Part shown: positions 1 through 7,423 of the stretch, piece by piece | Numbering within the stretch: the first letter of the stretch is position 1 | How the letters are laid out: every line of letters starts with the position of its first letter | NCBI GenBank assembly: GCA_027604505.1 | Contig: JADIIX010000327.1 | Span: 1-13,445 of the forward strand | Reading direction: 5' to 3' | Length of the DNA stretch: 13,445 nucleotides | Origin: Gonapodya sp. JEL0774 | Lineage: Eukaryota; Monoblepharomycota; Monoblepharidomycetes; Monoblepharidales; Gonapodyaceae | Translations under genes and position numbers: made by a program | The notes under the pieces: model-generated | What the model saw: the letters and a program-made list of their open reading frames with translations, nothing else | What the model was told of the DNA's origin: nothing | Databases searched by the model: none

Positions 1-98
1 TGCTATGTGAGCGCGTCATACAAAAATATATCTACACTACACTACGTCCCGCACGGCGACTCAGTGGTCATACAACAGGGGAACCTCTGCCCGACCAC
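1..98 (+). repeat. probable 3' end of the 5' LTR of element A
   Basis: The stretch around 75-98 (ACAGGGGAACCTCTGCCC) matches, with small gaps, the inner end of the element B LTR read on the minus strand (ACAGGGGGAAACTCTGTCCC). It lies about 75 bases before the gag start, as in B, where the distance is about 104. The rest of 1-75 could not be aligned with confidence, and the LTR start lies outside the window. Confidence 0.4.
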
Positions 99-173
99 GC
101 CCAAACAAGCTGTCATAGCAGGAAACTGACTACACATTTACAGTGCGAACTCTAGCACTCTAACCCACCTGCA

Positions 174-1226
174 ATGCTCGGAGGTAACGCCATCAAGTTC
201 GCTGCAAACCAAAGGCTGAAGATCGGTAGGGATCCAGACAGCTGGAAGACTGTTGTTAGCATCTTTGCTCTTCGGCAAGGCGTGCACGAGTACATACAGG
301 GGACAGTGCCAAAGCCTGTGGTGACTGGTCCCGGGTCACCGACTGTTGCATCCAGTACCCCCACAGCATCTGCATCCTCATCCACAACCACAACTCTGCC
401 AACCTCTACCGCTCGTGTAACCACCACAGTGGGCACATCACTGGCAAGAGTGAGCGAGTTGGATGCATGGCTTGCAAGGGATGGAATGGGGCAAGTGCTG
501 TTAACAGCAGCAATTGACAAATCTCTTCTGGCTGCTCTCCGGGAGCACTTACCTGCAGATCCTGTCAACTACACTTTGTATCTCATCTACAAGGCGATCC
601 TTGACTCTGTTTGACCTAACATTGGATCTCACACCATATCTCTCCACCAGCAACTCACCAAGCGAGAACTCCGTGGTGATGAGACGATCACCACTTACCT
701 TTCTGAGAAGGGTAGCTTGACCCAGCAGCTCTGCAATGTCCGAGGTCGTGATTACACTGTGAGCGAGGTTTTGAAGTGGGTTGGTGCCGGTTTGCCCGCA
801 GAGTACAGACTGCAACTTGGATTGGCCGAGTTCAGGCTGAAGGACGGCAAGTGGACAATTGAGGATCTACGGATGATGCTCATAGAGAGGGAACATCAGT
901 TAGCGGCAGAAGGTGGCAAGGCAGATGAGATCGGCAGTAAAGCATTCTCAAGTACGCACAACTCACCTCGGTCCCGTGCATCAGGCTCCAACTCCAAACC
1001 TTTTCCCGGCAACTGAAACAGGTGTGGGCAGTACGGCCACATGGCACACAATTGTTCTAGCAAGAAGGACTCTCGGCAACGTGGGGACAGGTCGAAGAAA
1101 GGTGGTGGGCGGCAGCGGCGGGAAGGGCAAGAGCGTTCATTTTGTGAACACAATGGACATTCTCGTGTTCACACTCTCATCCAAGGACAGCTACACCAAC
1201 ACTCACCTGAAATGACCCCTGACTGA
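174..1226 (+). pseudogene. copia gag of element A, two in-frame TGA stops
   Basis: Gag, the structural particle protein of a copia element. One frame runs from ATG 174 to TGA 1224-1226 and is broken by TGA at 612-614 and 1014-1016. The N-terminus (IKFAANQRLK, DSWKTVVSI, YIQGTVPKP) aligns with Gag of element B (IKFAGERLK, DAWILAVSI, YLHGSVSRP). Residues 49-92 are a Ser/Thr/Pro-rich stretch absent from B. After the first stop the homology continues in the same frame (PNIGSHTISLHQQL, YTVSEVLKWVG, TIEDLRMMLIERE). The end is a CCHC zinc knuckle, CGQYGHMAHNC, whose first Cys position is the second TGA. A basic Arg/Lys/Gly tail follows. The first TGA sits where B has Arg (FRPN), so CGA to TGA is likely. 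Non-functional as it stands. Confidence 0.8.
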
Positions 1227-1545
1227 GCTGATCTGGGTCTCTGGTGCCACCCGGAGCTTGTCCAGGGATCAGGCAGTCATGGGGTCAAAGGGCGCGATTC
1301 CAGGGGGAGGAACCCTATCTGTGTTGGAACGATAAGTGTGACTGCAGTGGATAAGGCTTGGAAGCCAATGGGGAGAACTCAACTCACCGAATCCTTTTTC
1401 GTCCCCAAGTCTCACATCAAGATCGTTTTGCACGCCGCTTTCACCGACAAGGGCTGCAAACTTGTGGGAAAAGGTAAGAACCTGTCAATCAAGAAGGACT
1501 GCAAACTCTCTGTTACATCTCGCAAAACTCGGGGACAAAACTCTA
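1225..1545 (+). pseudogene. copia aspartic protease of element A, catalytic Asp lost
   Basis: Retroviral-type aspartic protease that would cut the copia polyprotein. The start motif reads LIWVSGATRS, where the family has W-x-D-S-G-A-T; GTC at 1237-1239 gives Val in place of the catalytic Asp. The frame shifts between about 1300 and 1335. It then continues as SVTAVDKAWKP, ELTxSFFVP-like (QLTESFFVPKSHIKIVLHA) and GCKLVGKGKNLSI. These align with SVTTVNELVVP, ELTNSWYVPDLNVKVVAH and GCTICGEGHDLEI of element B. There is no plausible ATG at this frame; it would be translated as part of Gag-Pol. Both the lost Asp and the frameshift make it dead. Confidence 0.7.
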
Positions 1546-2190
1546 CTTGCTCCAAGGATATCCAACTCACCTCAGCAATTCTGCACATTCTGCTCTCATC
1601 AGCATGTCTGATACTGCATCATCTGCATCATCTGTCGATCGTGGACTGCTCTGGAATGGGCACTTTGGGTACTATTTGCCGAAAAGGGTCTGGAAGACAA
1701 TTGGTAGTGGACACGTTAGTGCGGTCAACGTCAATACTCCAGCTGACAGGGCAGTTCTTTGCCAACCATGCATGGAGGGGAAGCAGACTTACCGGTCTTC
1801 TAACTGGAAAATGCCCGATGGTCATCGCTCCACTCAGGTCCTCAGTCTCGTGCATATGGATCTGGGATCGGAGCAGCAAGTACTGTGTCAGTTGAGAATG
1901 CACGGTTTTAGTTAATGATCGTGGACAACTACTCGAACATCGAATGGACTTTGCCACTTACCTTGAAAGCGAGGGTTCCAGTTGCATTCGACACTTGGAG
2001 GACTCGCACAGAGCGGTTCACTGGAGAGAAGGTCCAGGCGGTACAGGTGGACAAGGGCGGCAAGTTCATGTCAAAGGCATTCGCAGGTTGCTTGGAGGAG
2101 GAAGGCGTGCATGTTTACAAGATGGTGACAGATGTGTCAGAACAGAATGGGGTTGCTGTGTTGTGAGACGACGGCTCAAAGCGGGAGTTT
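1546..2190 (+). pseudogene. copia GAG-pre-integrase and integrase core of element A
   Basis: Remnant of the integrase that inserts copia cDNA. The zinc-binding head is seen as LLWNGHFGYYLPKRVW followed by CQPCMEGKQTYR. The family usually has L-W-H-x-R-x-G-H there, so both His are gone (Asn and Tyr) while the Cys pair remains. VHMDLGS matches the first catalytic Asp region (VHxDLxGP). After a frame change at about 1912, IVDNYSNIEWTLPL and VQVDKGGKFMSKAF match IDDYSR... and DNGGEF; the Asp is kept and two neighbours are now Lys. EQNGVAVL then a stop at 2164-2166 corresponds to QNGVAER, so the catalytic Glu appears as Val. The element breaks off near 2190. Confidence 0.7.
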
Positions 2191-2194
2191 AGCT

Positions 2195-2456
2195 GGAGTC
2201 ACATGACCCCAGGAGCATGACGATAGTCGTCCCGGTTCACCCCACGCGTCACCCCTGGTTCTGGCACCTGTTCCTCGGATAGATGCGATATCTATTAGTA
2301 TGTAGGTGCGTATAGAGTAGGTTTTAGATATTTCTAGTGATCTTAGTTGTGCTGGCGGCTCAGCTGCAGCCGCTTAGTGACGCATTGTACGCGAGTTCAG
2401 ACACATACATTGAGTTTTGGGACAGAAACCCAACGGTTCCGCTGCAAACCACAACA
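2195..2456 (+). repeat. probable 5' LTR of the gypsy-like element
   Basis: This non-coding stretch lies between the end of the copia integrase homology and a primer-binding-like site. It ends with ACAACA at 2451-2456, giving the usual CA terminus. The left border is uncertain; a TG at about 2191-2201 near GAGTCACATGACC is the best guess. No second copy is in the window to confirm it, because the 3' end of this element is missing. Confidence 0.35.
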
Positions 2457-2458
2457 TT

Positions 2459-2476
2459 TGGTGCCGCTACTGCCAC
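2459..2476 (+). other. candidate tRNA primer-binding site
   Basis: TGGTGCCGCTACTGCCAC starts three bases after the presumed LTR end. TGGTGCC-type sites pair with a tRNA 3' end of form GGCACCA and are known from gypsy and BEL elements. The tRNA cannot be named from this window. Confidence 0.35.
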
Positions 2477-2818
2477 AATCCGCCTGCCCCTGTATCACTT
2501 CGCCCCACGGCCTCGTACTTTCTTTTTGACGTCGCAAACCAACCACATCGCCCCATCACCACTTGAAACCTCCTCCCACGTCCTGACCGTGGTATCAGCA
2601 GTCATCTGGCAACAGAAGAGTGTGCTGGGAACCAATCCAGTCAAGTCCTGGTAACCAAACCAGTGACACGGGTGACCTACTGATACACTGGGCCGCTCCC
2701 TACAAAATGATGCACCGCGCCACCCTTCAGCAGACACTGAACCCTCCCACCCCTCACATGAACCCGTGAGCACAACCAATGTCCCCAGGAGCTACAATAA
2801 TACCTTGGAAACGATTGA
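2477..2818 (+). other. leader or decayed gag start of the gypsy-like element
   Basis: About 340 bases between the primer-binding-like site and the first well-supported gypsy frame. The composition is C-rich and the + strand codes Pro/Thr/Ser-rich fragments in two frames, broken by stops. No domain was recognised. It is most likely the untranslated leader plus a decayed start of gag. Confidence 0.35.
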
Positions 2819-3628
2819 ATTACTGGTGGCTGGCGTGTTCAAGACTTCTGCCCGGATCCGCCCCCTGCCCTCCTGATCAGTGAACCTTATCTTGAGCCTT
2901 CCAAACCTTCCCTCACGTCACCACCACCCCCGTCCAGTAACTCAACACCGACACAACTACCCATCAACTTACCAGAGCTTGAAAACGCTTTCCCTTTCTT
3001 TATACGTCACCCTGTAGCCCCACTACCACGGATCTTGCAAGCCTACCGGCCCTTCCAACCTCATATCGCAACCAATGTTGACCCCATCTCCGACTCAGCA
3101 ACGCAATCATTGAATGCTGGTCAGGACAATGAAAGCAAAGTTGTTTACGCTTCCGCAGTTGTTTCGATGGTGAACCGCAGCACCGCTGAGAGTGCTCCTA
3201 TCGGCGAGCCTCCCTTCTCGCAGACCCCGGGTGATGCCTCTTCTTCAGGATTTGAAAGTGAACCACTTACTCGACAGAAAAAACGTGCATTAAAGGGCAA
3301 GAGGAATGCGCGCCTCACTGCCTCTACTCGCGGCGTAACTTGGGCATCTTTACATCAAACCAACTGCTTTGCATCTTTGGACACTGAAACCAAATCTTCT
3401 TCTGATGAAAGTACAACGCAAACACAAACCCTTCTACCAGTTTCTACGTTGAGGTCTAGCATGTTAACTCACGCGGTCTCGTCAACAACTGATAGTACGC
3501 ACGTAGCCCCCATGCAAACTACCCCTACAATACCAGTTGCCACTTACACGTTCTCTGCCACCTCTACCGACCATCCAGTACATTTGCAGCTTCGAATTCC
3601 TGTGAACTTACTTAACGTCCCCAGTCCT
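2819..3628 (+). pseudogene. gypsy-like Gag/linker frame
   Basis: One frame is open from 2819 to the TAG at 3629-3631, then continues in the same frame into the protease. There is no clear ATG at its start, so it is a fragment of a larger Gag or Gag-Pol frame. The product is rich in Pro, Ser and Thr (for example LTSPPPPSSN) with a short basic patch (RQKKRALKGKRNAR) that could bind nucleic acid. No zinc knuckle was found. Assignment as Gag or Gag-Pol linker rests mainly on position before the protease, not on a recognised domain. Confidence 0.5.
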
Positions 3629-3631
3629 TAG

Positions 3632-3988
3632 AATGAATTGTCCACCCATTGCCGTATTGTTGCCTGCACTGATACCAGAGCACCTACCAGTCTTCTCGAT
3701 GAACGATGGCTTCCTTGCAACATTGAAGTAATGCCAATACCTCTGAATGGACCTACGTTTGAAGGACAGGGGAAGGAACGTCTACACATCCACGGCACCG
3801 CAACCATCTCCGTAGAATTTGAGGCGGACACTCAGAGACAATCCTTTGCTTGTAGAGTGTTTATTGGTAAAAACTTGGCACAAACGCTGTTGTTGGGAAT
3901 TGAATTCTTCAAAGCGCACTCAACTTTGGTGCACCTTTACCTGGGATACTCCGCACTCTCTTTCAACAACACACACCCGTCTTGGTAA
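3632..3988 (+). pseudogene. gypsy-type aspartic protease remnant
   Basis: Retroviral-like aspartic protease. Near the start ACTDTRAPTSLLDERW matches the family pattern A-x-x-D-T-G-A-x-x-S-x-I, but with Arg in place of the Gly that follows Asp-Thr. The second hallmark, LLLGIEFFKAH, matches the I-L-G-x-D-F-L-x-x-H block near the C-terminus of gypsy proteases. It lies in the same frame as the upstream Gag-like region and is separated from it by one TAG at 3629-3631. The frame ends at TAA 3986-3988. The Arg substitution next to the catalytic Asp and the upstream stop make activity unlikely. Confidence 0.65.
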
Positions 3989-4367
3989 TCCCTGCGTACA
4001 CAGAAATAGCAAACCCACCCCTGAGTACAAGTACTCCTGTACTACCCAACCCTGTTTGGCTTTCTACAACCACTGCAGTCACTTTCACTCAATCTCCCAC
4101 ATCCTGGTCCACCCTTCTGCTCATGCTCCTGCCTTCCCTGTTGGCACGGTAAGTCTTGCAGATAATCCTCACTGTAAACAAAAGCTGGACAATCCTCGAA
4201 TCTTTGCAGCTGCTGTCAAAACGTCAACAAACCCTCAACGCATCCCAGTGATCAATATTCTACCTTGAGACATTTCAGTACACTCTAACTACCATATAGC
4301 TGCGCTCACGCCTATAAACAAGTCGTAAATTGTAACTATTTGTGAAAACCCAGACGAATCCAAGAGT
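3989..4367 (+). other. spacer between gypsy protease and reverse transcriptase region
   Basis: About 380 bases with no recognised domain. One + frame (codons continuing to 4268) is open but overlaps the protease out of frame, and its product (Cys/His/Ser-rich) looks like chance. In an intact gypsy element this position holds the linker between protease and reverse transcriptase. It is probably decayed linker. Confidence 0.4.
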
Positions 4368-4713
4368 ATGCCTGCCTCGGTACCCCTGACCATCATTGAT
4401 CATGCTCCATTGCGAACGCCACCACTTCACGTCAACGCCGTTCATAACGCCAATGGTAACTCTCCTACAATGGTCATGGTTCTTTTGAATACCCTGCCAG
4501 CTGATGCACCCTGGTTGAAAGAACCCGCACCTTCAGAAACACTTTTAGCTGCCAGGGATGTAACTGCAGAAATCTCCGAACTCCATCTCGACCTTGCTCA
4601 GGAACGCCTATCACCATCACAAATGCATCGTCTTGCTAAGCTACTCCTACACTATAAAGCTCAATTTTCATTGACTAGCGCTGACCTTGGTAATACACCC
4701 TTCCCACCTGCAA
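4368..4713 (+). pseudogene. gypsy segment preceding reverse transcriptase, truncated
   Basis: The frame opens at ATG 4368. Near its C-terminal end LSPSQMHRLAKLLLHYKAQF followed by DLGNT fits the segment just before the gypsy reverse transcriptase fold. There a helix of form L-x-x-x-Q-x-x-x-L-x-x-L-L-x-x-Y/F is followed by D-L-G-x-T and then the conserved His of the fingers. The match ends at about 4710, where the bases become the LTR of element B; the frame reads on for a few meaningless codons to a stop at 4743-4745. The catalytic palm (YxDD) is absent. The ATG may be chance, since in gypsy elements this would be inside Pol. Confidence 0.6.
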
Positions 4714-4903
4714 GGGACAGAGTTTCCCCCTGTACTTACATGTAATGATGTACACTTCCGAATACAATGTAGTTTTCTCGCTTTATATAATGTTTACTCG
4801 CCCCAATACTGCGCACTCAGCTCACTGCACAGTGCTGCGCATCCCACAAGTGAATCAGGCACCATCCACAGCTCCCCCAGTTGCTGTGCTGCGATAACCA
4901 ACA
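4714..4903 (-). repeat. 3' LTR of element B (190 bp)
   Basis: Direct repeat of 7250-7423. Read on the minus strand it starts TGTTGGTTA and ends CTCTGTCCC. By eye I count about 16 mismatches over the aligned part, plus one insertion of about 16 bases here, near 4811-4830. The shared core includes TTTATATAATG, which on the minus strand is a TATA-box-like TATATAA. The 3' end lacks the usual CA. Confidence 0.85.
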
Positions 4904-4918
4904 CTCCCCCAGCAGCCT
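4904..4918 (-). other. polypurine tract of element B
   Basis: On the minus strand GCTGCTGGGGGAG stands directly before the LTR start TGTTGG. A G-rich run at this place is the normal primer for plus-strand cDNA synthesis in LTR retrotransposons. It fixes the orientation of the element and the inner border of the 3' LTR. Confidence 0.65.
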
Positions 4919-5028
4919 GTGACTGTCCCACTGCTAGAGAGTCCACAAGCCTGCTTCCAATTCATTCCTCACACCGTTGACATGGTCAATTCCTGAGGTC
5001 TGTGTCCACCTTTCCGCTGCTCCAATTT

Positions 5029-5319
5029 TCAATCTATTAGTCGGCTTTCCTTTCTTGCGTGATTGTCCAAATAATCAGCTCGTTTCCAGTTTGGTTTAAT
5101 TTCCATAGACACCTCAGTGTCGTGCAGAGAAACCTTCACATTCCCCAAATCAAACTCAATACTTCGAAATCCTCCATCAAACGACCGTATCGTATTGAAA
5201 TCGAAATTCGATTGCATCAAAAACCATCTCCCAAATTGCAAGTCACCGTTTGTGTCGAGAACAGGTAACTGCGAATCATCCACTTCGAGTTCCGGCACAC
5301 CGTCACTTATATTCTCCAT
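5029..5319 (-). CDS. unrecognised small frame in the 3' part of element B
   Basis: ATG at 5319-5317 opens a frame of 96 residues ending at 5029, inside element B downstream of gag-protease. The protein is acidic (VPELEVDD) with aromatic stretches (GRWFLMQSNFDFN). I do not recognise it. A short piece (TIRSFDGGFRSIEFD) faintly resembles the copia integrase block around the second catalytic Asp (IRSDGGGEF-like). The following sequence does not continue as integrase, so it may be a scrambled pol fragment or an acquired sequence. The same frame is open upstream to about 5436 without an ATG. There is no evidence that it is expressed. Confidence 0.25.
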   Translation of the reverse strand: MENISDGVPELEVDDSQLPVLDTNGDLQFGRWFLMQSNFDFNTIRSFDGGFRSIEFDLGNVKVSLHDTEVSMEIKPNWKRADYLDNHARKESRLID

Positions 5320-5715
5320 TGATTCACTCCCCCAGACCCCGCAGGATGTCCACATTGCTGTACACAACAGCCTCAACTCCCTTCCACAGGTCCAAGAGAT
5401 CCCCATCGAAATCGATTGTTGACATGAAATGACCAACCAAGACCTGGTTCACCGACAATATTGTTGCTGGAGTGGAACTGCCGAATGGATTTCTCCACGT
5501 TAGTGCTGTCAACGCAAGAAGTGTCCATAGTGTTTGACCTGAACACCGTTCTGACATCATACTTCTCGTGACCTGACTCCATCCCTCTCCCATCAACCAA
5601 GCTCAAACCGTCCGCCAACAATCCTATCACCTTCACTTCTGTTTCCACTGAGTGCCCATTGCTTTTGATTCCATGAATACGGGCCTGACTGACCCTATCC
5701 ACATTCTCCCACAGG
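5320..5715 (-). other. unrecognised internal sequence of element B
   Basis: About 400 bases after the end of the gag-protease frame. Another minus frame is open from 5957 to 5373 and overlaps the end of gag-protease; its product (GHWRMGDGLRAG, HEKYDVRTVF) may hold a decayed GAG-pre-integrase His region, but only faintly. No Cys pair, integrase core or reverse transcriptase motif follows. I treat it as decayed or rearranged pol. Confidence 0.35.
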
Positions 5716-7146
5716 TCACTGCCGGCCCGAAGCCCATCCCCCATCCGCCAATGCCCAGCAATCCGACACGCCAGCAATGCGAGAAGAAGCCTTCCTGGAT
5801 CCTCCAAGGTGAGTATGGTAGCCCCAAATGCGATATAGTCCATTTTCCTCAAGTCGCTCAATCCCACACACTTTCGAATTTCCCTTCCAGATCTCCAAGT
5901 CGTGACCTTCCCCACAAATCGTGCATCCTGTTGCCGCAAATACACAATGGGCGACAACTTTCACATTGAGATCGGGGACATACCAAGAATTGGTGAGTTC
6001 CAACGTCGATGTCGGCACCACCAACTCGTTGACCGTTGTGACTGAGAGTGTACCAACCCCCATCACCTTCAGTGGCTTCCCAGCCAGATTCAAGGCATGC
6101 CTGTCCGCAACAGGCCGAATGTCTGAGAAGTTGTTCACATCCCAAGACATACACCGAGCCGCACTGGAGTCCCACAACAGTTCGGAACATGACTGATGCA
6201 GGTGAGTACGATTTGTTCCAGAATCCACTTCCGGGAGGCAGAAGAAATGAGTGTCCATAACGTTCACCAACGCTGACTCCTTGTCCTTCCCCTTCCCCGA
6301 CCGACTCCGACCTCCAACCTTTCCATTGCCCCTGCCTTCTCCGTTCCCACCTCCACCACTCTTCTGTTCCCCATCGCCACCACAACAAGAGCCCTCTCGA
6401 GAACAATCATAAGACTTGTGAACGCGCTCTCCGCAGATAAAGGACGTACCAGGGAACGGTTTGGGAGTTGAACGTGATTTGCAAGACCAAGGTGAGTTCT
6501 GAGTCATCGAGAATACTTTCCCTTCCTCCGATTTCTCATCGCGACACTCCATTTCCTGCTCTCTCTCAAGCAGTAACATACAAAAGTCCTCTATTGTAAG
6601 TGCCTTTTGCGGATGCATCGCTGCCGCCGAACCCATTTGACCATCATAGTCCTCACAGAGTGCACTTCCCATCCACTTCATCAGCTCCCCCACATCATAC
6701 GTCCTCTCATTCATCGCACAGAGCTGCCGCACTTTGCTGGTAATGTCTGCCCACAATGTGAATATCTTCTCCCCTGGTTGCAGACGTCGATTCGCAAGGT
6801 GGTGGTGGATTGCAATAGCGTGAGTGACAATGTTAGGACGGAACGTCTGGAGAATTGCTGAGTATGTGAGTGCCGCTGTTGACTCTTCCAGGTCTGAAGG
6901 TAGCAAAGCATGAGTGTCCGCTAATACGTTCTCATCCACAGCTGAGACCAGGAGAAGCTGCTCCGACAGATCTTTCTGCACCCACTCCTCAAGCTCTTCT
7001 TCTTCGGTGGGTCGCGACACAGAACCATGTAAGTAGCTGTAGAGTCCATACTGACGTGCCACAATGCTAACCGCCAATATCCACGCATCCAAGTTTCCAT
7101 TCCGCTTGAGCCGTTCGCCCGCAAACTTGATGCTCGTCGTGGACAT
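5716..7146 (-). CDS. copia Gag-protease polyprotein of element B, open frame
   Basis: ATG at 7146-7144 opens 476 codons without a stop. Residues 1 to about 200 form a copia Gag (IKFAGERLK, AWILAVSIVARQYG, YDVGELMKWMGSAL, TIEDFCMLLLERE). Residues 235-248 are a zinc knuckle, SFICGERVHKSYDC. Cys238, His243 and Cys248 fit CX2CX4HX4C, but Ser235 replaces the first Cys. A Gly/Lys/Arg-rich tail follows. The aspartic protease starts at about 322 with LLWDSSAARCMSW: Asp326 is kept, but the usual D-S-G-A-T is D-S-S-A-A. Later blocks (GVGTLSVTTVNEL, NSWYVPDLNVKVV, ENGLYRI) fit copia protease and the start of GAG-pre-integrase, and the frame ends there. It could still make Gag particles; protease and RNA binding look impaired. 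It is the longest intact frame in the window. Confidence 0.75.
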   Translation of the reverse strand: MSTTSIKFAGERLKRNGNLDAWILAVSIVARQYGLYSYLHGSVSRPTEEEELEEWVQKDLSEQLLLVSAVDENVLADTHALLPSDLEESTAALTYSAILQTFRPNIVTHAIAIHHHLANRRLQPGEKIFTLWADITSKVRQLCAMNERTYDVGELMKWMGSALCEDYDGQMGSAAAMHPQKALTIEDFCMLLLEREQEMECRDEKSEEGKVFSMTQNSPWSCKSRSTPKPFPGTSFICGERVHKSYDCSREGSCCGGDGEQKSGGGGNGEGRGNGKVGGRSRSGKGKDKESALVNVMDTHFFCLPEVDSGTNRTHLHQSCSELLWDSSAARCMSWDVNNFSDIRPVADRHALNLAGKPLKVMGVGTLSVTTVNELVVPTSTLELTNSWYVPDLNVKVVAHCVFAATGCTICGEGHDLEIWKGNSKVCGIERLEENGLYRIWGYHTHLGGSRKASSRIAGVSDCWALADGGWASGRQ

Positions 7147-7249
7147 TGTGAGTATTGTTCCAGAGAGAAGAGTCGCACTGTAAATGTATAAACAGTCTTG
7201 TCACACGGTGGTTCTTCTCGGTACGTCAGTGGATGGACAGGACAGGGCG

Positions 7250-7423
7250 GGGACAGAGTTTCCCCCTGTACTTAGAGGTAATGATGTACACTTCCGAAAA
7301 CAATGTGGTTTTCTGGCTTTATATAATGTTTATTCGCCCCAATACTGCGAACTGCTGCACATCCCACAAGTGGATCGGGCACTGTACACAGCTCCCCCAG
7401 TCGCTGCGCTGCGCTAACCAACA
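7250..7423 (-). repeat. 5' LTR of element B (174 bp)
   Basis: Direct repeat of 4714-4903, same orientation. On the minus strand it starts TGTTGGTTA at 7423 and ends CTGTCCC at 7250, and a TATATAA box lies near 7318-7327. The leader and gag start follow at lower coordinates. The right outer flank is the 3' LTR fragment of element C. No recognisable tRNA primer-binding site follows the LTR end. Confidence 0.85.

Larger units (their letters stand above)
1..2190 (+). mobile_element. Ty1/copia element A, decayed, 3' part missing
   Basis: Remnant of a copia-type LTR retrotransposon read on the + strand. In order it holds a piece resembling the inner end of an LTR, a leader of about 75 bases, gag with a zinc knuckle, aspartic protease, the GAG-pre-integrase zinc region and the integrase core. 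The order gag-protease-integrase before reverse transcriptase is the copia order. No reverse transcriptase or RNase H follows; the sequence changes to a probable gypsy LTR near 2195. Its gag and protease align along their length with element B on the other strand, so A and B belong to one family. Confidence 0.8.
2195..4713 (+). mobile_element. Ty3/gypsy-like element, 5' part only
   Basis: Remnant of a gypsy-type LTR retrotransposon on the + strand. The order is a probable 5' LTR, a primer-binding-like site, a Pro/Ser/Thr-rich Gag-like frame, an aspartic protease, and a segment like the one preceding gypsy reverse transcriptase. It ends abruptly at 4713, where an LTR of element B begins. Reverse transcriptase proper, RNase H, integrase and a 3' LTR are absent. 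It follows directly after the broken integrase of element A, so it probably inserted into A. The left border is an estimate. Confidence 0.6.
4714..7423 (-). mobile_element. copia element B: LTR-flanked, gag-protease only
   Basis: A minus-strand element bounded by two related LTRs (7250-7423 as 5' LTR, 4714-4903 as 3' LTR). A polypurine tract stands just inside the 3' LTR and a 476-codon gag-protease frame starts 104 bases inside the 5' LTR. Internal length is only about 2.35 kb, against roughly 4 kb or more for an autonomous copia. No reverse transcriptase, RNase H or clear integrase core is present. It looks like an internally deleted, non-autonomous element. The outer flanks (TGCAA at left, GTCTA at right) do not match, so no target-site duplication remains. 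Confidence 0.75.

Noticed and set aside
152-568. Minus-strand open frame opposite the gag of element A
   Set aside because: The + strand frame has clear homology to copia Gag of element B; the antisense frame has no recognisable domain and is a shadow.
2337-2654. Plus-strand open frame of 105 codons at the start of the gypsy-like element
   Set aside because: It runs through the presumed LTR end and primer-binding site and has no ATG start or domain, so it is unlikely to be coding.
4687-4980. Plus-strand open frame crossing the left LTR of element B
   Set aside because: It spans the junction of gypsy sequence, LTR and polypurine tract, so it cannot be an old gene; it is a chance frame.
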